Part shown: positions 47,765-58,580 of the stretch, piece by piece
Position numbering within the stretch: the stretch's first letter is position 1
How the letters are laid out: every line of letters begins with the position of its first letter
NCBI GenBank assembly: GCA_022393335.1
Contig: JAJEKB010020399.1
Span: 102,253 to 166,252, forward strand
Direction: 5' to 3'
Length of the DNA stretch: 64,000 nucleotides
Source of the DNA: Macrotrachela quadricornifera
Taxonomy: Eukaryota > Rotifera > Eurotatoria > Philodinida > Philodinidae
Translations under genes and position numbers: made by a program
The notes under the pieces: model-generated
Database searches by the model: none
Told to the model about the DNA's origin: nothing
The model's input: the letters and a program-made list of their open reading frames with translations, nothing else

Positions 47765-48160
47765 CAAACAGAATCAAAGGTTATTAATTCATCTTTATTA
47801 TCATCACCTGAATCTGAAAACCTACTTTCTCCTCCTTTTGCTTCTTCATGTTCTACTGATCAAACTACTTTCGATCTTGTTTCCGACAGTTCATCATCTT
47901 TCACAACCTCTGATTCTTTAAACAAAAGTTTTGACGCAAAATTTGCTTCAGATGGTACCACTGGATCATACAATGATTCTCTTGTTCAACTAAAATTAAC
48001 AACTCATCTGTTAAATCACCAACAACGTTCATTTCAATCTAGATGGTACATTGATAGAGAATAGTTCGAGTATTTTGTTCAAAGATGCATCAATATTTTT
48101 ATTATTACAATCATTTTTCTGCCAAAAATTAAAAGTCTGCTGATGTTTTTTCAACCTTGG
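47765..48160 (+). pseudogene. Possible hAT/TTF-finger transposase relic
   Basis: A plus frame runs from 47766 to a TAG at 48063 with a Ser-rich N-terminal part (SSLLSSPESENLLSPPFASS) followed by LLNHQQRSFQSRWYIDRE, which resembles the start of TTF-type zinc-finger hAT transposase proteins ('F...WY....WLEYS'). After the stop, short matching pieces continue (FEYFVQR). Highly eroded; assignment from one motif only. Confidence 0.3.
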
Positions 48161-49265
48161 GATTTAATAATTAGAAAAAGACATTGCAGAATAGTAGTAG
48201 TTTCATAAAAAAAGAATTATCTATCATATAAACAACGAGAAGAAATCTGTTCAAGTATTGTTAAGAAGTTAGATTTTGGTCGGACGATTTAGAGATTATT
48301 AGAAGAATGAAGAGTATGGAAATTCAATTTATTTTTTAGGAGGAATTAACTAACTCTGTACAAATAATCAATGCTTCAAAATTGTCAAAACAATCTATTG
48401 TTTAAGATTAGACAAGAAAAATCGGCTCTCAATCATCAATGATATTTTCTTGTATACCTTTTCACATTTTCAGAGTTAAGGGATTGAGCACTTCTCAAAT
48501 AGAAATTTCTGACGCTGTCTCGAGCTCCCAGTTAAAAGTGATGGATCACTTGGAGTCTTTTCCTCGGGAATGAAAGTTAGACAACAGTAATTCCTGTTTC
48601 AATTCAGAAAATTCATCAAATATAAAGTCAATGGTCTCAGCCCAAAGTCATAGTGAAATGAATATGAGTATCACATCAAAGTTAGATAAGTAATGATGCA
48701 CAAAGAACGAATTGAAAACAGAAGTGTCCGATAGCAGCATAGTAATTATCAAGAGTGGACTGGAAGCAACTCGAATATTTTAAAATTTAGCGATTTTTTA
48801 AACTTTCCTCTATAGTTCTGAGGACGACTTAATCTAACTTATCAAATAACTAGCACCATCAGGAATGTATTAATAAGTTTTTTTTTTCATTTGAAAGTTT
48901 TCCTAAACGTGATTTACTTTCTTTTGAAATTGCTAAATTTCAGCAATTTATATGATAGTCGGTTATTTACTTCATCTATATCTACAGCTGAATATATATA
49001 TAGTGACAAACAACAAGACGAAAAGTTGAATTTCTGTTCTATCTAGCAACGATCTCTGCAAGAGAAGAAACCTGTTTTTTGAAGTAATTCATGTCAAGCA
49101 TGATCGTTTGACCGATATTTTTAACTTGCAGTTATGAGGTCTCAAAACAATAATCTTCTCTTTTAGAATCGGTAATGTAAAAATAAAGTTAATAGCGTGC
49201 GATTGTATTGCGATGAAAACGTGAGATTATCACTATCGGAAGGACTTATCATCAAAACATATTTT
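48161..49265. other. Gene-free spacer
   Basis: No supported gene; may contain further eroded transposon sequence. Confidence 0.35.
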
Positions 49266-50448
49266 TTATTTTGTGAAACGTGTAGAAAATGACACTGTTA
49301 CAGGTGGTTTTCGTCTCATAAACATTCGGCTTCCTATAACGACAATGGCAACAATAAATTCTATGCTAAGTATGACAATTAGTACGATGGTGCTCCAGTA
49401 CAACTTTCCAGATGATGATGATGATGTAGATGTAAAGATGGGTGTGGATGTAGATGTAAAGATAGGTGTGGACGTAGACACGGGTGTCGATGTAGTTATG
49501 GGTGACGATATGGATGTTGATGATGGTTTCGGACGATTGGCAGCCAACATATTGAGAAGATTACCTAGTCGTTGACCTGCTTGAATAATCCGTTTTTCAA
49601 TGACTGGAATATTTTTTTCGTAGTAGACGTTGCCCAAATGGAAAGTTGTCGAAGCATTCATAGTTTTATTATTCTCATCTATGTAAACTTGTGTACAAAC
49701 CCATTGGACACTTTCCGAAATCCATTGTTTGAAATCGTCGTTGTTACCTGTTAATGTTTGATTGAGCATAAGATTATAAAGATATTCGTAGTACAAGATT
49801 ATATTCGATTGAAAATTACGTGACATACGAACACGAATAAGACCAGAATCCCAAAGAGAATGGAGATTTGTCTCACGTGTATTATTCATGAAAAATCCTA
49901 CAAATAGGAATATACATTCTAGCAGCTATTGCTTGACGTTATAAAAGCTCCTTACCTTTGACCATATTCCCACCCAAATCGCTTTCAAAGCTAACATGCA
50001 ACGGTTGATGAACATCACCAGCAAAATGAACAAGAAACATGAGTGCTTCTTGATTTTGCACATGATCTAGATCAGCAGCAATAACACGTTGTGAATAATT
50101 TCTCAGTGCTCCGTCAATACAATTGTCATTCTTACAATCTCTTTGTGGATCGTAATTGCAAGTCCAATCAGGTAGATCAATGTAATGCAACGGTCGAGAC
50201 CATTGCCAATTTAGGTAGTCAAAATGATTGGAGCTATCATGAATGATGTCGTCAGCCCACGAAGCCACAGCAGTTAAATTACCAGATATAAACCAAGGAA
50301 GAAGAGGTTTAACCCATTCAGATGCATCTGTTGTCAATTGACTCTCGGCCAGATGAACAACAAGTGCATGTCCTTCTATGCCCCATCCGTGAATATTTTT
50401 TACAGTTATGTTTAAAATCAAGACAAAGAACAGGAATGACGCAGACAT
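49266..50448 (-). CDS. Membrane-anchored S1/P1-type nuclease
   Basis: Two exons, 50448-49956 and 49897-49266, with a 58-bp phase-1 GT..AG intron; 374 aa. The signal peptide (MSASFLFFVLILNITVKNIHG) ends right before WGIEGHALV, so the mature protein begins with Trp, the residue whose free amino group binds zinc in S1/P1 nucleases. Further family landmarks in order: SWADDI, PLHYIDLPD, FLVHFAGDVHQPLHVSFESD with LGGN, and NLHSLWDSGLI. These enzymes cut single-stranded DNA and RNA to 5' nucleotides with three zinc ions. Unlike the usual soluble secreted enzymes, this one continues into a Ser/Thr/Pro stalk (STSTPIFTSTSTPIFTSTSS), a transmembrane helix (STIVLIVILSIEFIVAIVVI) and a short basic cytosolic tail. 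It would therefore act outside the cell or in a vacuole, tethered. S1/P1 nucleases are typical of fungi, plants, protists and bacteria, so horizontal origin is possible. Confidence 0.9.
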
Positions 50449-53400
50449 TCAACGCAAATTTTGCTTGACGAAGATAATAAAAGTAAAATTATTTGTGTGA
50501 ATCAACACAAGATCATAAAATTATGGAGTGAAAAAGAACTAGAGAATACGAGCAACAACATGTCGAGTGTTATCAAAGGTGTAGGTGAGTGGGTGTCACA
50601 TATCAATGTGACTCTTATTTTCATTCATGTTCTTTTTATTAAAATTCAAGTTTTAAACTAAACGTCAGATTTGGAAAACATATGCTTTGGATGGCACAGT
50701 TCACTTTTTTCAATGTAGATCATGCTATTTTCTATGCAATATACTTACTAAATGCTAGACTACTTTGTAATTATCAAATCAAAATAAAAAGAAGTTGCAT
50801 ATGAAAATAGGATTGAAGATATGTTTGAGAACTAAAAACGCTATAAAGGTGAGTAAACGTAGCCGTTTTCACAACAAAGAGTTGTTTCTGCCTTGTTGGA
50901 AATTTATAAGACGGTATCTCACCTATTATGTCTACATAGGTTGTATCTTATTGAACAAACATTCGAATTGCATATATTTATAAAAATATTTTTGTATTAT
51001 GAGGATGAGGTTAATGATGGATACATGAATTCAAAAGAAATAGGCTACCACAGTCGATTTCGACCTTGCTTAAGAGATATTATTGAATGGCTTCATTTTT
51101 CGTCAATCCATCAATGCAGGATTGTCAGGCACTGAAGTATATGATAAATATTGTGAATGTAATTTATTAATAGGAAATTATTGAGTTTAAAGCCAATTTA
51201 GTATCGAATGATAAATGTGAGAAAAAGTTCGATCATCACTCTAAATATATCCTCAGTACGAAAAGCTCAATGAAACAGCAAAAAATATCAAATATCGTGG
51301 AAATCTTGGAGAAACAGAATAAATAGTCATTTTCATTGACTAGTTTCAAAGTAGATTAGCCTTGCTTCTCAACTAAATTAATTAATTTTTGCATTTTTCT
51401 CAGAAGAAGCTATTGTGGTCTAACGTCGTCCTATGTCCCGAAATTTCTTCACTATTTTAAACGCTAAAGAGCTTCGATGGATCTCAAAATGAAAGGATGA
51501 TCAGTTCTACATGTTAACAATCCCGGATTTTTAAATTTTATATTTAATATTTAATGACACTTATCTGGTTTACCTCATGAATACTTCTCTTAATCTCTTC
51601 TATAAGATAGTTTTAAAGAAAAATTAAACTGAAAAACAAAGGAAGATTTGACTCTGTTAAATTGTTGCATCGTATCTTGCTTATATTTTAAAAGTAACAA
51701 GAGCTTTCTAATACTGAAAATGTCCGAGAAATTTGAGAGGCAGAGATACTTACTTTCTGACCCGATCTTTTATAAAAATTTGAGCAAGACTGTATGATCC
51801 AAAGCAAAAATAGATTTTAGGATGGACGATCTTAATAAAAAATGACTTTGTTTGCAAAATATAAACCAAGGTTTGTACACATATTTTTTCTTCAAACTGT
51901 TACAAATCTTATATCATTGAATAGAGTAGAATGCACTCATGTCAAATATCACCTTAGTTTTCTTCAAGCTGTTGTATAAATGCACAAAACAGAATTTTCA
52001 TTCGAATATCTTATATTTTTTGTAAGTCTTTTAAAAGTTTAAAAAAGATTTAATGAATTAGCGGTATCATCATAATTAGGATGCATATGTATATGAGTGA
52101 ATTGCAACTTTATTGTATCGTTTTGAGAAAAAAAAATACACGAAAAAAGTTTTCGATTTTAGGGAATTTGAGTAGTGCATCCTATTGTACTATATGAGAG
52201 GAGAATATGTGCAAATTTTCCCAACTACCACTCTTCAATTGGTCGAGCTGCAAGAATTTTTGAAAATATTCATAGTAAATCTCCCAAATATGAGGTTTTT
52301 TTTATATATGTGAGTAAATTCGTTAAACTATGAATTTACTCAAATATATTTGAAGGATTTAACATGAAAGCTAGAAATATGACCTTTATAAGATTTAATC
52401 ATAGTTATGAGATAATTATCTGCATAAAAATCTAATCTGACACTTTTTTCAAATATCTCGTGTGACATTTATACACTATTTCCCTCTCTATTAGGCGAAA
52501 GGAACATTTTGTAACCGTGATATTTTCATCAATATCTGACCACAACTAGCGGATAAAATGTTAAAATTTCAGTTCAATCTGCCTTAATTTACAAGAGTTA
52601 ATACGACACAAAATAGCAAATCTCGTATAACATTTAGTGTGACAACTATGTTTTTCGAATTTTATTGAATATCTTTCGTTAACAAGAATAAGTAAAACTT
52701 TCGAATCGTATTTGATAGTTTTATTCCCTTCTGATAAGTTTCACTCAAAACCAATTGAATTAATTTTAAATGTTTTGTTATATAATAAACGCGTTTTTAA
52801 ATCTCGTGTGATACCATATTGACTATTGACGGTACATCTGATATTCGAAAAATAAAATATGACATAAACTACAATGAAAGAGCCATCCAGTCTCATATCC
52901 ATGGTGTATACACTGTCCACTGTAAACGTCAACAACTGTCAAAATTCAAATGATAAGAAATCAATCAGTGATGAGTCAGTTTCTGTCCATGGGCGGCAAT
53001 AGAAATCAGCTATTTTAACCTTGTATGTTCAATATCTCGGAATAGGCTAATGATAAGTTCGTGATTTTTTGTGTGGTAGTGAGCGTCAACTATGGAAACA
53101 TATTCCAAAATTTTGATAAAGATTGGTCAAGAGGAACTGGAGTTATTAAAGTTTTACATACAGAACTATGAACGGTATAATAAAGTTGCAATTCACTCAT
53201 ATTCTTTTTCACAATGATTTTGCAGAACAATTGATAGAAAAGCATAAATTATCTCTCTTAGAATGGATAATATTTATTGAAATACATTATTTCTATACAA
53301 ATGAAAGAATATATATAATTCTTTTCTTGCATTTGTATTTACTCTCTTAATGCGTAAATTACCTGAGTCGATAGTCAGTACATTGATATTGATGACAATT

Positions 53401-54287
53401 GTAAATCTCACCGCATTTTATCTAATATCATAGGTTCTCTTTACTATTGTCATGTAAACATTGGCAAGTCTTATATTTAAAAACACAACAAAAAAATCTT
53501 AAAATAAATTTTTTCATCCATTAAATATATCAAAAATCATATACAACAATTACAATCATGAGACCAAGTTTTTGAGCAATTGAAACTTGTTTATATAATC
53601 AACCAATTATGGAAGACAAATTCCCTCATTGTTGAATGTTACGCTATGCTGTGAATGATCCTTTCAAATGGCATTCAAATAATTCCACTGTTTTCACTAA
53701 TAGGCATCAATTAACTGTAACATCCAAATACATGTCGTTGACACCGATCAATAATACAATTATTTCATACAAATAACAGACAAATCTTTCTCCAAAATCT
53801 TAATATTAGATCATGATATTTTCTTTCATCAAAATAAGATTGTGACTGCGTTCAAAAATTTGGTTTCGTCAAGTCAGTTGAAAGCATCATTATTAGTTAT
53901 GTTACTCTGTCACTTGAAAATAATCATCTGTAATCATTTCTCTTTAGAGTTCTTACAATGAAACAGGAGTTTATTTCTCTCTAAATTATAATGAATTAAA
54001 TGATTAGTTATCTATTTTTCATCGAAATTTATCAATGTCAAATATGCTTAACATTTTCTTGACAGGTTGTCATTGCCTCGAAGTTAAAAGTGAAATGTAA
54101 AACATAGAAATTTTACTGTTATGATAAGCTCTTGTCTTGTTGTATTATAGAATAATTTTCAAAAGGCATGTATTCTCTGAGTAGGATAAAGTAATGACGT
54201 ACAATGTTGACAGTTCATCTTATCTTAAAGGTTTAATATTAATAATGAATAGAATAGATGAATATAAATGGCATACTTCAACAGTGA
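50449..54287. other. 3.8 kb gene-free AT-rich region
   Basis: No gene, RNA or clear repeat is supported on either strand. Small frames (for example 50461-50661, 50893-51135, 52741-52935) lack motifs. It separates the divergently placed nuclease and GPCR genes. Confidence 0.5.
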
Positions 54288-55343
54288 ATGAGAGAAGATA
54301 TAAATATTCAGAATTCTAACTCAAGTTTAAAAAGAAACACGACAATGTCCGATTCACTTATACAACTTGCTACTCAATTGACACGATCTATTGTACCTAT
54401 CATCATGTTTATTGGTATTATAGGAAATTCACTCAATATAGCTGTGCTTACTAGACCATCTTTATATTCTCATGCTTGTTCACGTTATTTTTTGGCTCTT
54501 GCTGGCAATAATCTTTTCTATACAAGTGTAATGTTAACTTATCGTCTTCTTGCTGATGGATATCAACTTGATGTGACAAAATCTTCTTTGATCTCATGCA
54601 AACTGGTTACATATGCCTATCAATTAAGCGCAGTATTATCACCATTCTTTATTGTTCTTGCTTCAATTGATCGATATTGTGCTAGTTCAGCAAGTGTTCG
54701 GTTACGAAATTTGAGTAATATCAAAGTAACTCGATGGGCAATTTTATTTGTAATGATCATTCTCATGCTCTTCTATATGAATACAGCAATTCTAATAGAT
54801 TTACGAACAAGTGATACATTTGGATGTCGTATTCGAGGTGATATGATCTATAAACAAATATATTCAATAATGCAAGTTATTTTATTTGCTGTAATTGCAC
54901 CATCTCTTATGACAATATTTGGTTTAATGACAATACATAATACAAAAGGAGTACGTATTATTCCAACTGCAGTGTCACGCCATCGTCGGACTGAAAGTCA
55001 ACTTATTTTTATGCTTCTTATTCAAGTGATTACTCATATTGTACTTGCTGTACCTACATGTGTTACCTATTTAATGTTAATTCTACCAATTACAATTACA
55101 AATACGTCTGCTCTTTATTTTGCTCGTGTAACATCTCAACTTTTCTTGTATTTTTCCTTCGCTACACCTTTTATTTTATATGTTGCTTCAGCTCGTGCAT
55201 ATAGAAGAGAACTCATTCGATTAGTACACAAAATACTGCGATTACGTGGTGCAAATCAAATTTATCCATCTACAAATACGGTCATAAATACTATTGTACC
55301 ATTCAATACAATGACTCGGAAAGGAACAACAACAATTCAATGA
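54288..55343 (+). CDS. Rhodopsin-like G-protein-coupled receptor (orphan)
   Basis: Single-exon, 351 aa. Seven hydrophobic segments fit a class A receptor: TM1 with GNSLNI (the GN motif), a Cys at the top of TM3 (SLISCKLVTYAYQ) and another in loop 2 (TFGCRI) for the usual disulfide, DRYCASS at the end of TM3, a basic third loop (SRHRRTESQ), TM6 without the CWxP motif, and TM7 with TPFILYVAS in the place of NPxxY. N-terminal NSS and NTT sequons are present. The ATG at 54288 is used; MSDSLIQ at 54345 is an alternative start. The variant TM6/TM7 is common among expanded bdelloid receptors that look distantly peptide-receptor-like. Ligand unknown. Confidence 0.88.
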   Translation: MREDINIQNSNSSLKRNTTMSDSLIQLATQLTRSIVPIIMFIGIIGNSLNIAVLTRPSLYSHACSRYFLALAGNNLFYTSVMLTYRLLADGYQLDVTKSSLISCKLVTYAYQLSAVLSPFFIVLASIDRYCASSASVRLRNLSNIKVTRWAILFVMIILMLFYMNTAILIDLRTSDTFGCRIRGDMIYKQIYSIMQVILFAVIAPSLMTIFGLMTIHNTKGVRIIPTAVSRHRRTESQLIFMLLIQVITHIVLAVPTCVTYLMLILPITITNTSALYFARVTSQLFLYFSFATPFILYVASARAYRRELIRLVHKILRLRGANQIYPSTNTVINTIVPFNTMTRKGTTTIQ

Positions 55344-56204
55344 ATAGTATAGGAAAATAAACTTATAATAGATATTAAATGAAATTTTCCCATATTTAAC
55401 ATACTATTGATTCCTAATTCATATTTTTTGATTTGAAAAAATAAATTTTTGTCAAATATTGACCTTACACTTTAAGTATGAATTTTCAAAATGTACTTTT
55501 TTCTCCTGTTCGTCAAATACAGTTGAAATGATCTATTTGACTTTTTTAATCTATATATGGCTGACTGAGCATATGATGAAATTATGTTAATCGAAATTAT
55601 TATAAATATGTCTTGTAGACCTCGACCTATAATTCTACCAAATAATAAAGCTAAACGAATAGTCTGAAATACTTTCGAAGATGATATCTTATTCACTTTT
55701 CACAAAGATAATGTTAACAAAACACTATTATATTTCTCCCATCAATTGATTAAAAATCATATTTATTTTGCTATAAAAAGCAAAATTGAAATTTCTTGAT
55801 AATTTTTATTCTCACAATAATGATTGTTCAAAATATTGATATATTGTGAAAATTCCACTTGTCAGATCTTGAAAGATAATTCAATTTGATATTTTGTGTA
55901 AGAAATGATTGTTGATTAGTTTTCAAGGAGATTTAGAGAAATGTGAGATATTGTTCTGTTTCACTCACAAGCTATGATAAATGTCGCTTAACCTACTAGA
56001 GAGGGTGACAACTTTTAGACCCTGCAAGCTTATAAAAGACGGTGTAGGAACATTTTCATTTACAAAGAATAAAGTCTCACTTTATTCAATATTTTAATTT
56101 TGTATAAATTTTGCTGACAGGTGTGATATTCATTACATTCGTATTTAAAAATGTTTTGCCAAAAGCATTATTTCATGGAATTGACTTACTTATTTCCTCG
56201 ACTG
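55344..56204. other. Gene-free spacer
   Basis: 3' flank of the GPCR; no supported gene. Confidence 0.4.
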
Positions 56205-58255
56205 AAGGAAGGGTCCTATGAAAAAAATGGGTCTACGACAATTAGTCGCATAAAAAATTAGTCGTATATACAATAATAGATAACAGAATAATTTATTAAA
56301 TAACAACAATGTTACACAAATTATAACAACAAGAACAACAACGAAATGAAACATTACAATACAATGAATTTGTATAGAAGTAAAGATTCATTGCTATACC
56401 TTCAATTTGTCCAAGTAAAATTGAATGAGGGGAAAGTAATAAGTTTTTCAAACGCTTACTGTAATCTAAATATTTTTGCATTGAATTGAATTTTGTCCAG
56501 CATTAATTTTAACTATTTGACAACGTATATAATTTTCTTCTTTTCGAAGACTTTGAAGAAATATCCATAGAGATGGATGCTCACATTGGATAACAGAACT
56601 TAATCGTCGATGCCACGACTCAACTTGATTATTTGTACGCATAGATTCATTAATTGTTCTTTGGTGCATATTCCAAAGACCAATTGGAAAATTCGGTGAT
56701 GCACGACCATTAGGACGACGACGCCCAGTGTATGTATCTTCAAAATAATCTAATAAAGGTTCTAAAGCTTGTGGTAAATTCGAATATAATTCATCAAATG
56801 CATTACTAACATTATTAGGCTGAATAAATGCTAATGCTGCAATTTTATGAACATCATAAGCAAATTTGGTATCAGTTTCATAAGTAGTTTTAAATCCAAG
56901 ATCCTACAGTATACGAAAAAATAATTAATCAACGTGCAGACAAACATTGCTTACTTGTACTTTTCGTAAAATATTCTTTTGAAGATGGAAAAAGCAACCT
57001 GATATTATTACAGCATCTGTTGCTGTTGTAAAAGATTGTTGAAAAGAATTGATGGTTGCTTTCTCGAAATCCATCATAATTCTTTTTGGACGCCAAGCAG
57101 GACATAACTGCCGTAATGCAGTAATTAATCTGTCGTAAGTCCGTTGTTGTTTATCTGGAAGTATGGCAAAAACTAGTGGAATTACATTTTTTCGATGAAC
57201 ACCATGAATGGTATATAATTGAGTAAAAGTCAAAGGTGTCACCTAAAAAATATAAAGTTTATAATTATTTCCTTCACAAAACAAATATAAGTGTAAATGA
57301 TAAATATACCTTAAATGTTCCATCAACTAGTATTTCTTCTGTAGATTCTAGTATTTTCAGTTGATTAGGACATGAAAAAATAAGTTGACGGTCAGGACCT
57401 GGTCCAGAATCAAACTGTAAGAACTGTTCATTTGTTAATGTTGTTGTTAAAACTGTTGGTATCATAGTAAAATTTTTATCTTGTGGAACTTGAGGAAAAT
57501 TATTTTGCTGCCGTTGCCGTTGAATATTTCGTTTAACATATTTAAACTGTGGAAGACGAGCCACCATTTGATCAGATGCATTTGGTAAGCAATTATCAAT
57601 AACATTTTGAGTACTTTCATTGGTATTAACAGCACGACTAAGTATTTTATCTTGGAACATTCTTAATTCATTATTAACAGCACTTCCCGGATGATTATGA
57701 ATATCATTTTCTTGTAAAACAACAGTAAAATTAAGATCAGTATGAATTCTTGCTTTGCATTTTATTGTTCTGGAATATTCGCATTTCCAGTAGGTTTTTT
57801 TTTCGGTAGTTCTATCAATTGTATAACAGAAGCCTTTTAATATTAATAATGGTTTATTTCTTTCAGTAGTTGCTATTGTAATGGAAGACATGATATGAAA
57901 AGTATCAAGTGAATTTCCATCCTTTTTGTCGAAACAGTGACATATTTTATTTAATTAACCAAATTAACTAATTAAAAAATCAATTTTTTGTTCCATTTAA
58001 TTATCTATGTTCCTGTTTTTTAAATCTTTTTCTAAACCAAATTAGGTTTACATTTATCTTATTTAGTTGTATGAAGTTAATCAAAGCAAAAATGACATAA
58101 TTGTTTTATCTTTTCATAGTCAATGATAATCTTGCGACTAATTTTTTATGCGACTAATTGTCGTAGCGACCAATTGTCGTTACGCCCAATTGACTACGCC
58201 TAATTGTCGTTCGACTAATTGTCGTTCGACCAATTGTCGCTCTCCCGAAAAAAAT
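56205..58255. mobile_element. FLYWCH-MULE DNA transposon, about 2 kb
   Basis: A transposase gene on the minus strand is bounded by inverted repeats: the left side contains GTCTACGACAATTAGTCGC then ATAAAAAATTAGTCG, the right side CGACTAATTTTTTATGCGAC then TAATTGTCGTAGCGACC. The right end repeats the word CGACTAATTGTCGT or CGACCAATTGTCG four more times up to about 58240. The exact outer ends are uncertain. A largely complete autonomous element, probably recent. Confidence 0.8.
56466..57891 (-). CDS. MULE transposase with FLYWCH finger, frameshifted near C-terminus
   Basis: Three exons: 57891-57310, 57242-56955 and 56903-56466, introns 67 and 51 bp, all phase 0; 435 aa to the first stop. The N-terminal FLYWCH-type zinc finger shows KGFCYTIDRTTEKKTYWKCE, C in IKCKARIH and the HNHP end. 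The MULE DDE core follows: VDGTFK (first Asp, next to intron 1), LPDKQQRTYDRLITALRQL, MMDFEKATINSF (second acidic site), SGCFFHLQKNI, and then a helical region to NNQVESWHRRL. Just past NAGQNSIQ the frame is lost: adding one A to a run of five would continue it as KYLDYSKRLKNLLLSPHSIL and on to 56296. So the element has a one-base deletion, or a base-call error in the homopolymer. Acts in the nucleus, cutting its own TIRs. Confidence 0.85.
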
Positions 58256-58319
58256 CGCTTGTTTGCTTGTCATCGAGGTCAAAGATTAAAAAAAACCGTG
58301 TCTTAGAAAAATCGATCAA

Positions 58320-58580
58320 AGAATCACAACTTTAAGGTCAATTCGACGCTTAACGCTTGATCAAAGGCTTTTGGAATCGGGGAACCGAATAGCATTATTA
58401 GTTTTTCAAAATTTCCAAATGATTTTTTCTAAGAGAATAATGATTTTTTATAAAGTTTGATCAACGGTAATCGGGGTCGGCGAATCAAATGGTACTATTA
58501 GTTTTTAAGTGTTTTTAAATAAATTTTTCTTGCCAAAAGAGGTCTTCTCTAAGAAAATAATGATTTTGTAATGAGTATTG
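58320..58580. repeat. Another copy of the CTCG-type dispersed repeat
   Basis: Two diverged modules, each with 'AAGTTTGATCAACGGTAATCGGGGTCGGCGAAT..ATAGTACTATTAGTTTTT'-like text in shorter or longer form (near 58375 and 58465), matching the modules at 13245-13545 and 16380-16610 in inverted sense. Non-coding. Confidence 0.5.

Noticed and set aside
49273..49754. Plus-strand open frames rich in Asp and Val
   Set aside because: Antisense of the Ser/Thr stalk of the nuclease.
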